From: Doris montereyensis
Lineage: Eukaryota; Mollusca; Gastropoda; Nudibranchia; Dorididae
NCBI GenBank assembly: GCA_037039925.1
Contig: JAXRKP010000191.1
Coordinates: forward strand, 235,001-299,000
Length of the DNA: 64,000 nt
Direction: 5' to 3'
The notes beneath the pieces were generated by a model, which saw only the letters and a list, made by a program, of their open reading frames with translations, ran no database searches and had not been told where the DNA came from. The stretch's first letter is position 1. Every line of letters starts with the position of its first letter. Shown here in pieces: positions 10,201 through 18,965 of the stretch. The translations under genes and the position numbers were made by a program.

Positions 10201-10884
10201 TGAAGCTCAATAGCTAGTGTGCATACTTGGAACAGCTTGTATGCGTGATATTTTTAAAGAAATGGTAATGAATTTAAATAGACAAAAGGGCTGCGGTGGT
10301 ATTTGTGTGTAGTTTATGTTCACCGTGTAAATGCATTAAAAGCATTTTTTGCACTTATGTTATTCAGCACTGATTTTGTCACAAGCAATGTAAATGTATT
10401 GTTTGTACAATAAATAGCCTTTGTGTCAAACATTCTGTTACAAAGGAAAAGAAAAGTTTCTATAGCATAAAGGTACACAGATGTTAATAAAAATGTGCAA
10501 TTGGATGGTGTTTTCACTTAAGAATCTGTTCTCACAGTGCAATCCAGTGTTAAGTATGATGATTACTTTTATTTATTCAACAACATCAAAATGTTGCATT
10601 TCAAAACCATTGCTGTCAAATTTCCATGTCTGAGTTTGCATTTCCTTTCCTTCCTTCTCCCCAAATCAGGCTAGTGTGTTTTGTGTATTGTTCTACACGC
10701 GACTCCACTTCTTCTACAAGCATCCGCCCCAATTTCCAAGAAGACCGTCAGCACCAACCCCTACAGCATCAAGATCATGCGTAAAATCATCGACACGTGT
10801 GCGTTTGGCATGTACCGCCACTGGGTCAAGAGGGTGGACAACCAGAACAGAGCCGCTCTGTTTGAGCACACCTTTGCGCGATGA
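1165..10884 (+). CDS. PHKG: Phosphorylase b kinase gamma catalytic subunit, 3' part of a spliced gene
   Basis: This Ser/Thr kinase is the catalytic subunit of phosphorylase kinase; it phosphorylates glycogen phosphorylase and is regulated by alpha, beta and calmodulin (delta) subunits. Eight exons are visible: 1165-1236, 2364-2454, 2944-3034, 3771-3800, 6879-6999, 7293-7372, 9732-9773 and 10670-10884. In order they carry the HRDLK catalytic loop, PENILLDDD, the DFG motif (SDFGF), the activation segment ([12 protein letters not shown]), [39 protein letters not shown] and the C-terminal block [16 protein letters not shown]. The Glu before the LCGTP stretch is the family's substitute for a phosphorylated residue and implies constitutive activity. 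N-terminal exons (glycine loop, VAIK lysine) lie outside the window. Oddities: small indels break the frame in exons 5-8, and the APE glutamate reads as Lys. All splice sites are GT-AG. Consensus error is likelier than a pseudogene, but the latter cannot be excluded. Confidence 0.92.
1748..2335. repeat. 64-bp intronic tandem repeat
   Basis: About nine copies of a roughly 64-bp unit containing CAAGATTTGTGTAATGTTAC and ACTTGCTGTCAATAAAACCG. The first copies are truncated. The array ends less than 30 bp before the next PHKG acceptor, so it sits where the branch point would normally be. Confidence 0.92.
2364..2454 (+). CDS. PHKG: PHKG exon with PENILL and DFG motifs
   Basis: It encodes [20 protein letters not shown] and then VVEDNEELS. 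It contains the subdomain VIb PEN motif and the metal-binding DFG. The acceptor is TTCTTTTCCAG and the donor CAG|GTGAGA. The exon is 91 bp, ends in phase 1 and joins in frame to the next exon. Confidence 0.94.
2944..3034 (+). CDS. PHKG: PHKG exon with activation segment
   Basis: Joined to the previous exon it gives [13 protein letters not shown] and then [10 protein letters not shown]. The family-typical Glu before LCGTP is present, but the third residue of the APE motif is Lys (AAG at 2976-2978). The acceptor is TTTCTTTCCCAG and the donor ACAT|GTGAGT. The exon is 91 bp with frame intact. Confidence 0.93.
3080..3420 (-). mobile_element. tRNA-derived SINE, family 3
   Basis: The layout matches 49385-49675 and 49690-49985: GCAGGCTCATC-like start, a CAGGCCATTTATTTCATTCA block, AGCTGGGTGCTCATTCACGC in the middle, and at the right an antisense Pol III B-box-like GGGTTTGACTCC followed by CATCGTGATTGCAAATGCAC. 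The head is therefore at the right and the element is on the minus strand, in a PHKG intron. Confidence 0.7.
3431..3525. repeat. 16-bp tandem repeat
   Basis: Five to six copies of AGCTAAATGTATTAAT, the last ones diverged. It directly follows the T-rich right end of the adjacent SINE. Confidence 0.9.
3610..4700 (+). repeat. Imperfect tandem duplication including a PHKG exon
   Basis: The segment 3610-4045, with the exon at 3771-3800, recurs at about 4335-4700. Shared blocks are GTAACACCAAAACAATCAC, GGGTATATCACTGATCAGGG, GCTGGAAATTGAGATTTTG and TCAGGGGGTTC. The second copy has lost part of the exon; about GGGCC..TCCATCATGTACACAC remains near 4440-4461, with no good donor after it. Confidence 0.85.
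3771..3800 (+). CDS. PHKG: PHKG micro-exon ([10 protein letters not shown])
   Basis: This 30-bp exon completes the Met of VDM and encodes WACGVIMYT plus two bases of Leu, equivalent to kinase subdomain IX (WSTGVIMYTL in vertebrate PHKG). The acceptor is CTGTTTCAG and the donor CACT|GTAAGT. Phases match both neighbours. Confidence 0.93.
4740..4940. repeat. About 43-bp tandem repeat
   Basis: Four to five copies of a unit containing CCTACTAAAGCTAGAAATTA and TTGAGGTGTTCTCTGAG. Single related units occur near 4160-4230. It lies in the PHKG intron. Confidence 0.88.
5175..5340 (+). mobile_element. 5'-truncated RTE-like LINE, 3' end
   Basis: The plus-strand frame reads [20 protein letters not shown] and then a stop. 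This matches the C-terminal motif [20 protein letters not shown] encoded by the large LINE at 38836-42185. The LINE 3' terminus follows directly, expanded into the next array. Only about 165 bp of body remains. It lies in a PHKG intron, in the gene's orientation. Confidence 0.85.
5340..6768. repeat. 43-bp array derived from a LINE 3' terminus
   Basis: About 33 copies of AGTAGAATGAGAACTGATAA followed by AGAGAGAAAGAAAGAACATT. The reverse complement contains TTTCTTTCTCTCTTTATCAG and TTCTCATTCTAC, which corresponds to the 3' end of the LINEs at 38836 and 56880 (TTTCTTTATCAGTTCCCATT and CTACC). The array follows the truncated LINE at 5175-5340, in the position of its 3' tail. Confidence 0.93.
6879..6999 (+). 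CDS. PHKG: PHKG exon ([18 protein letters not shown]), frame broken
   Basis: Alignment to the family pattern recovers [25 protein letters not shown], and [13 protein letters not shown], but in different frames. At least four indels (about -2, -1, -1, +1; net -3) must be assumed, all in short repeats or homopolymers. The 121-bp length fits an intact 124-bp exon minus three. The acceptor is CTTTGACAG and the donor TTTG|GTAAGAG. It lies about 110 bp after the 43-bp array, where a consensus would be least reliable. Confidence 0.9.
7293..7372 (+). CDS. PHKG: PHKG exon ([15 protein letters not shown]), one frameshift
   Basis: It encodes [11 protein letters not shown], then after a one-base gap [15 protein letters not shown], the end of the kinase domain (subdomain XI Arg region). 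The missing base is in the ACC-CGG run around 7325. The exon is 80 bp where 81 is expected. The acceptor is TTTTGTACCAG and the donor CAG|GTGAGG. Confidence 0.92.
7500..7650 (+). repeat. Dispersed repeat family 5
   Basis: Shared layout with copies at 9140-9290, 9345-9505 and 22510-22640: GGTAGGTCCTACTT, a pyrimidine-rich stretch, TTTCATCTTGCTGTTTC, CAATTCACCATGAGAT, then ATGATGGATGATG and an A-rich (CAACAACAAA) end. It looks like a SINE 3' part or another short retroposon; no tRNA-like head was seen. Confidence 0.65.
8305..9145. repeat. About 44-bp tandem repeat
   Basis: About 19 copies of a unit with CTTACATACAGTAAGTGCTG, AAATATTTTGTGGTTG and TCACCTGT. Early copies have AGTAAATGC instead of AGTAAGTGC. 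Several units are truncated or fused. It lies in the PHKG intron between 7372 and 9732. Confidence 0.94.
9140..9290 (+). repeat. Dispersed repeat family 5 with (CAAA)n end
   Basis: It contains TGGTAGGCCCTTCTTCTTTT, TTTCATCCTGCTGTTTCCAC, AATTCACACTGAAATCACCA, GGTGAACGTGGGGTAAA and ends in (CAAA)n at about 9270-9282. A simple-repeat 3' end suggests a retroposon. Confidence 0.65.
9345..9505 (+). repeat. Dispersed repeat family 5, second adjacent copy
   Basis: A diverged copy in the same orientation, just after a G-rich tract. It has CTTCTTTCCTTTCACCCTTT, TTTCATCTTGCTCTC, GAGACCACCATGATGG and a (CAAA)n end at about 9482-9500. The pair at 9140 and 9345 is a head-to-tail arrangement. Confidence 0.6.
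9732..9773 (+). CDS. PHKG: PHKG exon ([14 protein letters not shown]), one extra base
   Basis: It encodes VQDQKKFNA, then an extra T makes TAG; without it RRKFR follows, matching the linker after the kinase domain (RGKFK in vertebrates). The acceptor is CCACCAG. The donor here is TTTAG|GTGAGT, but downstream repeat copies read TTTAGG|GTGAGT, which restores phase 0 with the last exon. One G is probably missing at the first donor. Confidence 0.88.
9760..10065 (+). repeat. Minisatellite made from a PHKG exon end plus its 5' splice donor
   Basis: Nine to ten copies of a roughly 32-bp unit: TTTAACGCTAGGAGGAAATT then TAGGGTGAGTAC. The first half is the coding end of the exon at 9732-9773 and the second half its donor. 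The array thus repeats an exon-intron junction in the sense direction. Confidence 0.93.
10670..10884 (+). CDS. PHKG: PHKG last exon, calmodulin-binding C-terminus
   Basis: It reads [17 protein letters not shown], then after a one-base gap near 10730 [35 protein letters not shown] and [14 protein letters not shown] before TGA at 10882-10884. The block from RKIIDTCAF to NQNRAALFE corresponds to the C-terminal calmodulin-binding region of PHKG (PhK5 peptide region). The acceptor is CCCCAAATCAG after a strong pyrimidine tract. If a base is missing before the stop, the frame would continue with [13 protein letters not shown] to TAA at 10921; which end is real is open. Confidence 0.92.
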
Positions 10885-10921
10885 CTGGAAGCACGGATCG
10901 ATCGCCAATAGTGGATCTTAA

Positions 10922-10927
10922 AATAAA
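10922..10927 (+). terminator. Candidate PHKG polyadenylation signal
   Basis: AATAAA lies 38 bp after the PHKG stop and is followed within about 60 bp by a T-rich and then G-rich stretch (TTTTTTTTACTATTC, GGGGGGGG), as in a downstream GU-rich element. The very short 3' UTR is unusual, so a more distal site is possible. Confidence 0.5.
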
Positions 10928-10929
10928 AA

Positions 10930-12130
10930 CAAATAATCGCAGTAGTGTTGATTTTTACGTTTTTTTTACTATTCTTTTTGGGGGGGGATGGGATATTTTG
11001 GTGTTTGGGGGATGATGGTGATGACATCATTTGTTTATCTCAAATGTCCCTTTTACTACGGGCTTTACTTGTTGGTCCTTTCGTTTTCTTCTTCCTTTTT
11101 TTGTTGTTTTGTTTCTCTTTCTTTAAGATATCTCCCCACTCATTTTTCTTTTTTTCCTACCTCATCTCTCGGGACACACACATACAATCAGATAATACCT
11201 GATTTCGTAAGAGAAAGTTGTAAATTGTTGGAAAAATTACGGAATACTCAAAGTGTGAGTTAAAAAAAAAATTCCATGGGTAACAAAATCTCGCCTAAAA
11301 GTTCTAATTTGAAAATGAAGAACATGACACCCACCTGCCATTTTGTTGGGGTTGTTTCAATTTTTTTATTCCCCTCTCTTCTCCTTTATCTCTGTTGCTC
11401 CTGGGTTTTTACCCCCCACCTTTCCCCCCACCCCAACTGTTTGTTAAAGGAACAAAACCATGATTTGTCTGTCTGACTGACTGACACACTTTGCAAGCTG
11501 TATGATGAAACCATTTTGGGACATTTGCCCGTTGTTGTTATTGTTGTTGTTGGTTCTAGTATCTCTATCCTTTTACACACAGATATATATATATAGAGTG
11601 GTGGCTGTGAATGTGATAATGTCATGTATACATGCTCTAACACTGTGTTTGGTTTGGGTTTTGTTTTGACCATTGCTTACCTTCATGCTCCATACAATTA
11701 CCAGTGTTATCCGTGGAGAGATTTTCTTACCTTTTGTTGATTAGATTGGTTTTGAAAGTCTGACACATGATGATGATGATGATGATATGATGATGTGTGA
11801 ACAGTTGAAAGAAGATTAGAAAATGGGGGAGTTAATCAAGTTTTAATTAAATAAGTAAGTAAATGTATTGAAAAAATGAATGGAATTGAATGAGGAATGA
11901 ATGAATGAAAAAAGTAAAAATGTAGCCAAGTAAATAAGTAGTGAATGAATAATTAAGTAGATCAATAAATAAGTAGATAAATGAATAAATAACAAAACAG
12001 ATGAAAATGTGAAACATATGGCAACTCAGAAATTGTTTACGAAAAACTTGCTATTCAGTGCAATAATCTGCAGGGTGATTTGGAAAACATTTTTCTGTTG
12101 TGAAGAGCTTGGCAAACTGCCTTGATGTCT
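10930..12130. other. Intergenic, no gene seen
   Basis: T-rich and G-rich low-complexity DNA with ATGATG repeats near 11768-11795 and degenerate AATAAGTA / GAATGAAT tetranucleotide tracts at 11850-11995. No exon with a recognisable protein was found. Part could be an extended PHKG 3' UTR. Confidence 0.5.
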
Positions 12131-12144
12131 AAAAATAGGAGAAT

Positions 12145-12350
12145 ATGACGATCACCTCTTGGTTAGGCTGTTATGTAGTAGGTTTGGGTATTATTATAGA
12201 CGTATCATTACGGGCCTTAGTGTCACAGATGATGTATGTATCATTTCAGGCTTGTATGTCAGATGTATCATTTTACAGGCCTAGGTCAACTAGATGTCAG
12301 AAATTGATGTGTCATTTTCAGTGCTTGAGTGTCATAGATGTGTCATGACA
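12145..12350. repeat. Degenerate 35-45-bp tandem repeat
   Basis: About five decayed copies of a unit with GTATCATTTCAGGC and TGTCAGATGT (for example near 12205, 12238, 12262, 12310). Confidence 0.6.
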
Positions 12351-12393
12351 GACCCAATGGTTTTTCTTATGGTGTGTATATTTTATATGATAT

Positions 12394-12428
<35 letters not shown>
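12394..12428. repeat. (TA)n microsatellite
   Basis: About 16 TA dinucleotides in a row. Confidence 0.95.
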
Positions 12429-12429
<1 letters not shown>

Positions 12430-12430
<1 letters not shown>

Positions 12431-13970
12431 TTCTTATGAAGACCTGCCCATTGCATCTCATTTCGCTTATCAATCACATCTCCAGCTACTTTTGTGGTAT
12501 CCACGAAAAGCCTGCTTTACATTTTCCCCGTAATTTGTAATACAGTTCTTTTGTTGTTTTTTTTTACTGGCAACTGGTTCTCCTGTTGCTGAGTTTTGAC
12601 GACTATATTAAAATCAGGGATGAAACCCAGGCCCCCCTGATGATATTAGCAAGAGAACTTGCATTCATTTTGACAAACTTGGATGCTTTTTTATTCTCAT
12701 CGTTTTTTTTTTTGTGTGTTGTAGTTGTAGGTTATTTATTGCGTAAGAAAGAAGAAAGAGATACCGGTACAAAGATTAACTGTGAGGCGTTGTGTAAAAA
12801 ATGCAGGTTTGTGTCCTGACAAAGTTTGTAATCGGACGATGCTGGTACAAATCCTGCCCGTCCCAGAATTTATCCTACACTTTGAAAAAAATGACTTACT
12901 TTGCTTTCCTCATTTGACTGAGGTGTAAAATTAGTGTCCAGCTAGTGGCAGAGAAGGATCTTGTCGTGAGGCATTCACCATTACTATTAGTATGGGGAGC
13001 CAAACACATAGCTGTGTTGTGTACTGTGGCAATGATGTTGAGAAGGACTTCAAATGAAAAGGACGCTCTGGGGGAGATACATGTTGTAAAATCAGTGAGC
13101 CTGCTATTGTGTGGTGAAATCAGTGAGCCTGCTATTGTAGGATGCAAACCATGTTTTTAGTCATCTTTCAATTCGAATTATTCAGAGTGGTTTCTTGTGT
13201 CTTTTAATCGTTGATTTTCTTGAAACGTTCAATGTGGACTTAGAGTATAAGGCTTAGTGATAGTGTCAGTTTGTTGACTTGCATCTGGCATGCCCTTCAG
13301 TCATTAAGGTCGTGGTCCTGAAATGTGGGCCTGATGTGTTATTTGGTCTCCTCCGCATCACAATCTCCCCCGGCAATTTATTGTTGCTATTTTGCTGTTT
13401 ATTTTTGTTGTTGTTTTTAAGATGAAGTTAAGACAGCCCGTTTGTGTTACTCTCGTTACTAATTTAGTCTTTTTTTTGAATTTTCTCTGGGGTTTTTTTT
13501 TTTTGGGGGGAGTTGAAGAATTCGATTTTGAACAGTTGTGTTTGTATGCCCATGAGACAGAGTATCCTTGAGAGCACTTGAAATAGAATCCATAATAATA
13601 GAAATAATGACATCAATAATTTCTGTCATTACTATGTTTTGTTTTGATTTTGATATCTTTATTATTCATTTGCAATGCTATTATTATTAGGATGATGTGT
13701 GATATTGACACATTCTACAGGCAATTTCTATAAGGACTAAGAGCAGGTTTACATTTTACAGCATGGCATTAAATTACCAATGGTCTTGTGTTTGTGCATT
13801 TTTAATATTAATTATAGCCAGTGCAGTCTAGGTGTTCAATACCTAGTAGTAGAGTAAATGGACTGTGGCTACTGCTCTGATCAAAAGCCTAGTGACATAA
13901 TGCCACTCACCAAATTGTACAGGAGAGGCAAAAGAAAAACTTATTTCCTCTTTTACTTTGAGTGGTGCAG
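12430..13970. other. Intergenic, no feature recognised
   Basis: AT-rich unique-looking sequence with short open frames only and T homopolymers. A short direct repeat of AAATCAGTGAGCCTGCTATT lies at about 13089-13136. No protein family was recognised. Confidence 0.5.
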
Positions 13971-13984
13971 ACGGATAGGCTAGT

Positions 13985-15110
13985 GGATGTATTATATCTC
14001 TTGTATAGTAAAGGAAAGCTAGTGGGAAGTGGAATGGTAAATTAAAGGAAAGCTAGTGGATGTATTATATCTTTTGTATAGTGGAATGGTAAATTAAAGG
14101 AAAGTTAGTGGATGTATTATATCTTTTGTATAGTGGAATGGTAAATTAAAGGAAAGTTAGTGGATGTATTATATCTTTTGTATAGTGGAATGGTAAATTA
14201 AAGGAAAGCTAGTGGATGTATTATATCTTTTGTATAGTGGAATGGTAAATTAAAGGAAAGTTAGTGGATGTATTATATCTTTTGTATGGAATGGAATGGT
14301 AAATTAGTGGAAGGAAATCTTTTGTATAGTGGATGTATTATATTATTTTGTATAGTGGAATGGTAAATTAAAGGAAAGCTAGTGGATGTATTATATCTTT
14401 GTATAGTGGAATGGTAAATTAAAGGAAAGCTAGTGGATGTATTATATCTTTTGTATAGTGGAATTTGTATATTATGGAATGGGTAAATTAAAGGAAAGCT
14501 AGTGGATGTATTATATCTTTTAGTGGAATGGTAAATTAAAGGAATGATGTATTAAATAGTGGAATGGAAAGCTAGTGGATGTATTATATCTTTTGTATAG
14601 TGGAATGGTAAAATTTAGTGGATGTATTATATCTTTTGTATAGTGGAATGGTAAATTAAAGGAAAGCTAGTGGATATATCTTTTGTTTAGTGTATTAATG
14701 AATAAAAAGAAATCTTAGTGGATGTTAGTGGAATATTAAAAAGAAAGCTAGTGGATGTATTATTTTTTGTATAGTGGGAATGGTAAATTAAAAGAAAGTT
14801 AGTGGATGTATTATATCTTTTGTTTAGTGGAATGGTAAATTAAAAAAGAAAGTTAGTGGATATACGTCTTTGTTTAGTATCTTTTTTGTAATAAAAGAAA
14901 GTTAGTGGATATACGTCTTTGTTTAGTAATGAATAAAAGGAAAGAGTGGATATATGCGTCTTTTTGTTTGTTTAGTATATATGTCTTTTGTTTAGAATAA
15001 AAAGAAAAAAAGTGGCTAGTGGATAGTGGATGTCTTTGTTTAGTAATGAATAAAAAAGAAGGCTTAGTGGATGTATACTGTATGTCTTTTGTATAGTGGC
15101 GAATATAAAT
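13985..15110. repeat. About 52-bp tandem repeat
   Basis: About 20 copies with AAAGGAAAGCTAGTGGATGT, ATTATATCTTTTGTATAGTG and GAATGGTAAATT. Left copies are regular; from about 14470 rightwards units are truncated, fused and diverged. Confidence 0.94.
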
Positions 15111-15114
15111 ATAA

Positions 15115-17520
15115 GGATTTTCCCTCAATCTTTCACACACATGGTTTTAACAACATCTTCTGATTTATGGGGGGGGGACAAAACGAAAATCAACAAAATT
15201 TTGATGCTTACAGTCTTTTGATCAGAATGGTAGAGATGTGAATGTTTGTATAGTGAGTGAAATGTAGAGATTGTACGCTATCTTACACAATGTGAAAGTG
15301 TGCCTGTGCCAAATAGAGGCAAAGATTCAATGGAAATGTTTTTTAAACTGATATCGAAAGCCAATTATAACATGATAAGTTAAATATCATATTGTGTTAA
15401 TCGTATTGTTGTTTTATTCCTCTGATTGTGTTCTTTATTTTATTTCTGTGTTCGGTGTGTGTTGTGTGAGTATGGGTGTGAGAAGTCAGGTGTATGGAAA
15501 TATGTGCACGTTGTGAGTTTATTTTTTTCCTTTCTTCCTCTCACTCTCAGGTTTATTCATTGCTGGTATAAATTTTGCTTTTTCCTTTGTTTATTTTTTG
15601 TTTTGAAATTTGTCTCATTTTGTATTTATTTTCTATCATCTGCACATACATATATAAATAGTTATTATATGTAGGTAGGTCTTCAAATCTTTGCTTGGTT
15701 TTTAATTCCCCCCCCCCCCTCGTCACGTGGGAATGTGTTAATCATGGAACAAGCTTTCATGAGCATTATAGATACTTACAGTTGTAGCAGTCTGAGAATC
15801 CACCCTTGATGGTCGGCAGAATGGGGCAGTAAGTGAACTTCATGGGAGATAACCCATACAAATACCAAAGCATCTCAGTTAACCTCTTAACCAGTCAATC
15901 ATGCAATAAAACGTCTATTGAGGGACGGGTCAGCCATGAAGGGGGTGGAGCTTTATATGTAGCCAATGGCCACCCATTCCTACCTGACAAGCGTTCAACA
16001 AATCACTGAGAGTTTCCTCACTCATCTATGCCTCAGAGGCTTCAGGGCTTGAGGGGCTAACCGTTTTAGCCTCATCATTCATGTAAAATTCCCGAGGTTT
16101 ATGGAAAACAAAATCTGTACTACACAGTTTAGCTTCCGTCAATTGGCATGCCATCGCCAAAATGCACGATTCGTCATAATGCATAATGTTTTCATATAAC
16201 CAAATTTTACAACGCTAATTACCCCCTAAAAATGCAAGAACGGCTGGCTTGACTTTGCCAAAATTTAACAGGTTTTCGTCAATCCTGTTTTCAACTTGTT
16301 GCATTCAACTTATTAGTGTGTATAGATTCCCTGCCTGGAAGACGTTGACCTAGATTCAATTTCCCAGCAACCAGATTGCCGTGGTGTATTTACACTTTCT
16401 TAGCTTCCTGTGTGCTTTTGATGGGTGGCGTTAGGAAAATGATTCTTCTCTCTCTCCGTGTCACTATTGTAGCAGTCCATTACGACAAAATTGATGTTAA
16501 AAATAAAAACAAAAGCAGAAAACACATACAAAAACCTAGACGATTGAAGCAGAATGATGAAATGTGTGCGTGTGTGTTAAATAAAAGCAGTACAGTACCT
16601 AAAAATACCATCAATGACAGGCTTCACTGAAAGTGACGCTATTACATTAGGAATAGGATCATGACCTTTAGCGTCAGAAAGAGGTTTAAACAGACCAATC
16701 AATTTTCTAGAAATAATAGCACTTAAAACAAGTAACAAAAATAGGTTTGCAGAGCCAATCTGATTGTTAAAAGAGAAGGTGTTTCCCACAGCCAAGCTTA
16801 AACTAAACGATGGGAAGCAGTTAACAGGCGCTGCCGGATTTGGCCTAGCTGAATATAGCTGGCTGTCTAGCATGCGGCCAAATTTTTGGGCGGGGTAAAG
16901 ATTAGTGCGTTAAACTAAAGAGTCAATTCCTATGAAAATAAACTCACTAATAATAATATCTTGTTGCCTCATCCCAGTGACAAAATCTGTCATGCGTGTG
17001 TGTGTGGAATCTAGATTCGTGTTATTACTGTTAATTATGTGCACACATTCATATGACAATCCCTAGTCTTTGCTGTCTCGGCTTTGGTCACCTGTTCCAT
17101 CCTCAATTCGATTGTCGATGATGGTCTGCCAGACACTCCAATGGCTCTCTTTGATTACGGTGAGAAAATCTGAGAAATGTCTTCACTATCCGACTCCTTC
17201 TTGTAGTTTTGAGTGAGAGAAGACAAAATGTAACCATCTACGAGAAGAGGTTAAGCCTATTGGGCCTTGTCCTTCAACCAACAAACAACAAAAAACAAAT
17301 AAAATGACCAACAATAACGAACAACTAAGACAACAAAAGAGTTTCTTTCCTCCAAACAAGAATGGCAATGTAAATATATCATGTATCGGGTTATGGCTCT
17401 TGGCTCCGTCAAAATGCAACTTTGCCAAAATGCAAAAAAAATTGTTTGTCATTCCTGGACTGTATTTTGCGGAGACTATTGTGTGTGTATACAAATGGTT
17501 GGCCCTCAAGCCCTGACACT
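15115..17520. other. Intergenic, no gene recognised
   Basis: Mixed unique sequence. The longest open frame (98 codons, minus strand, 16577-16873) resembles no family known to me and lacks splice or context support. T-rich segments and C homopolymers occur (for example 15708-15719). No transposon family shared with the rest of the window was noticed. Confidence 0.4.
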
Positions 17521-17539
17521 GACACCCAACCTCTGCCTC

Positions 17540-18338
17540 TCCTAGTCCCAATGAGAATGAGATGTTTCAGTTTCACTCTCCTAGTCCCAATGAGAATGAG
17601 ATGTTTCAGTTTCACTCTCCAAGTCCAATGAGAATGAGATGTTTCAGTTTCACTCTCCAAGTCCAATGAGAATGAGATGTTTCAGTTTCACTCTCCAAGT
17701 CCAATGAGAATGAGATGTTTCAGTCACTCTCCTAGTCCCAATGAGAATGAGATGTTTCAGTTTCACTCTCCTAGTCCCAATGAGAATGAGATGTTTCAGT
17801 TTCACTCTCCTAGTCCCAATGAGATTGAGATGTTTCAGTTTCACTCTCCTAGTCCCAATGAGAATGAGATGTTTCAGTTTCACTCTCCTAGTCCCAATGA
17901 GAATGAGATGTTTCAGTTTCACTCTCCTAGTCCCAATGAGATTGAGATGTTTCAGTTTCACTCTCCTAGTCCCAATGAGATTGAGATGTTTCAGTTTCAC
18001 TCTCCTAGTCCCAATGAGAATGAGATGTTTCAGTTTCACTCCAGTCCCTAGTCCCAATGAGAATGAGATGTTTCAGTTTCACTCTCCAAGTCCAATGAGA
18101 ATGAGATGTTTCAGTTTCACTCTCCCAATGAGAATGAGATGTTTGTTTCACTCTCCAAGTCCAATGAGAATGAGATGTTTCAGTCCAAGTCCAATGAGAA
18201 TGAGATGTTTCAGTTTCACTTCCAAGTCCAATGAGAATGAGATGTTTCAGTTTCACTCTCCTAGTCCCAATGAGATTGAGATGTTTCAGTTTCACTCTCC
18301 TAGCCCTATAAGATTGAGATGTTTCAGTTTCACTCTCC
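17540..18338. repeat. 39-bp tandem minisatellite
   Basis: About 21 copies of a 39-bp unit containing CCCAATGAGAATGAGATGTT and TCAGTTTCACTCTCCTAGT. Two variants alternate in blocks: CTAGTCCCAATGAG in the centre and CAAGTCCAATGAG at both flanks. The unit is a multiple of three, giving long spurious open frames on both strands. Confidence 0.95.
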
Positions 18339-18687
18339 CGAGGTTTGCGTGCGAGCCAGGTCTGCTCATGAATTTCTCTTCCCGCTCGTTGAGTTTTCTT
18401 TCCGTACCAGCATGTCTCATTTGCCCAGGGAATTTAATGATGAAGGTATGATATTATGATAATGTATGTAGTGGATGCAATATGCATCAATTGTTTTTGA
18501 TAATGGAAGCATATAAAACAATAATATGTTGAGACTGAATCCAGTTTGTCCATCTACCACTGTCACTTCTTTCCTCGTGTGCTAGTAGAAACTTTTGAGT
18601 TTCCTCTTCTCTGCTAAACCTTTGCAGTTCTTTCGACTCCACTAGGTTTTAAAAAAAGTTTTTTCTATATAATTTGCTCCCAGTGGA

Positions 18688-18965
18688 GTGGGGGCCTCTG
18701 TGGTCCAGAGGAAAGGTGTCGGTCTTTCAAATCAAAAGGTTGTTGGTTCATGTCCTAAACGTTGAGAAAAATTAAAGACTTTTTTTTTTTATTAAACTTA
18801 AACTCATCCCCCCCAAGGTCAAGGTAGGTGGATTGACACCCAGTCTTATCCGATATGGATGATCTCCAAGTGATCCATTGTGCAGGTCACAACATTCTGT
18901 GCATGTTAAAGATCCCTTGGCTGTTTATTTATAGGGCAGGCCGGGCCAAATTGAAAATTCTTATT
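18688..18965 (+). mobile_element. tRNA-derived SINE, family 2
   Basis: The head has an A-box-like CTCTGTGGTCCAGAGG and a weak B-box GGTTGTTGGTTCATGTCC. The body contains GGTCAAGGTAGGTGGATTGA, CACCCAGT and TTAAAGATCCCTTGGCTGTT, all shared with 43383-43705 and, reversed, with 45129-45470. The right end lacks the AATCA-type tail seen in those copies. Confidence 0.8.

Noticed and set aside
16577..16873. A 98-codon minus-strand open frame
   Set aside because: No recognisable family, no splice or promoter support, and its length is within chance expectation for a 64-kb window.
17540..18338. CRISPR-like array
   Set aside because: Repeats are contiguous with no unique spacers; the context is eukaryotic.
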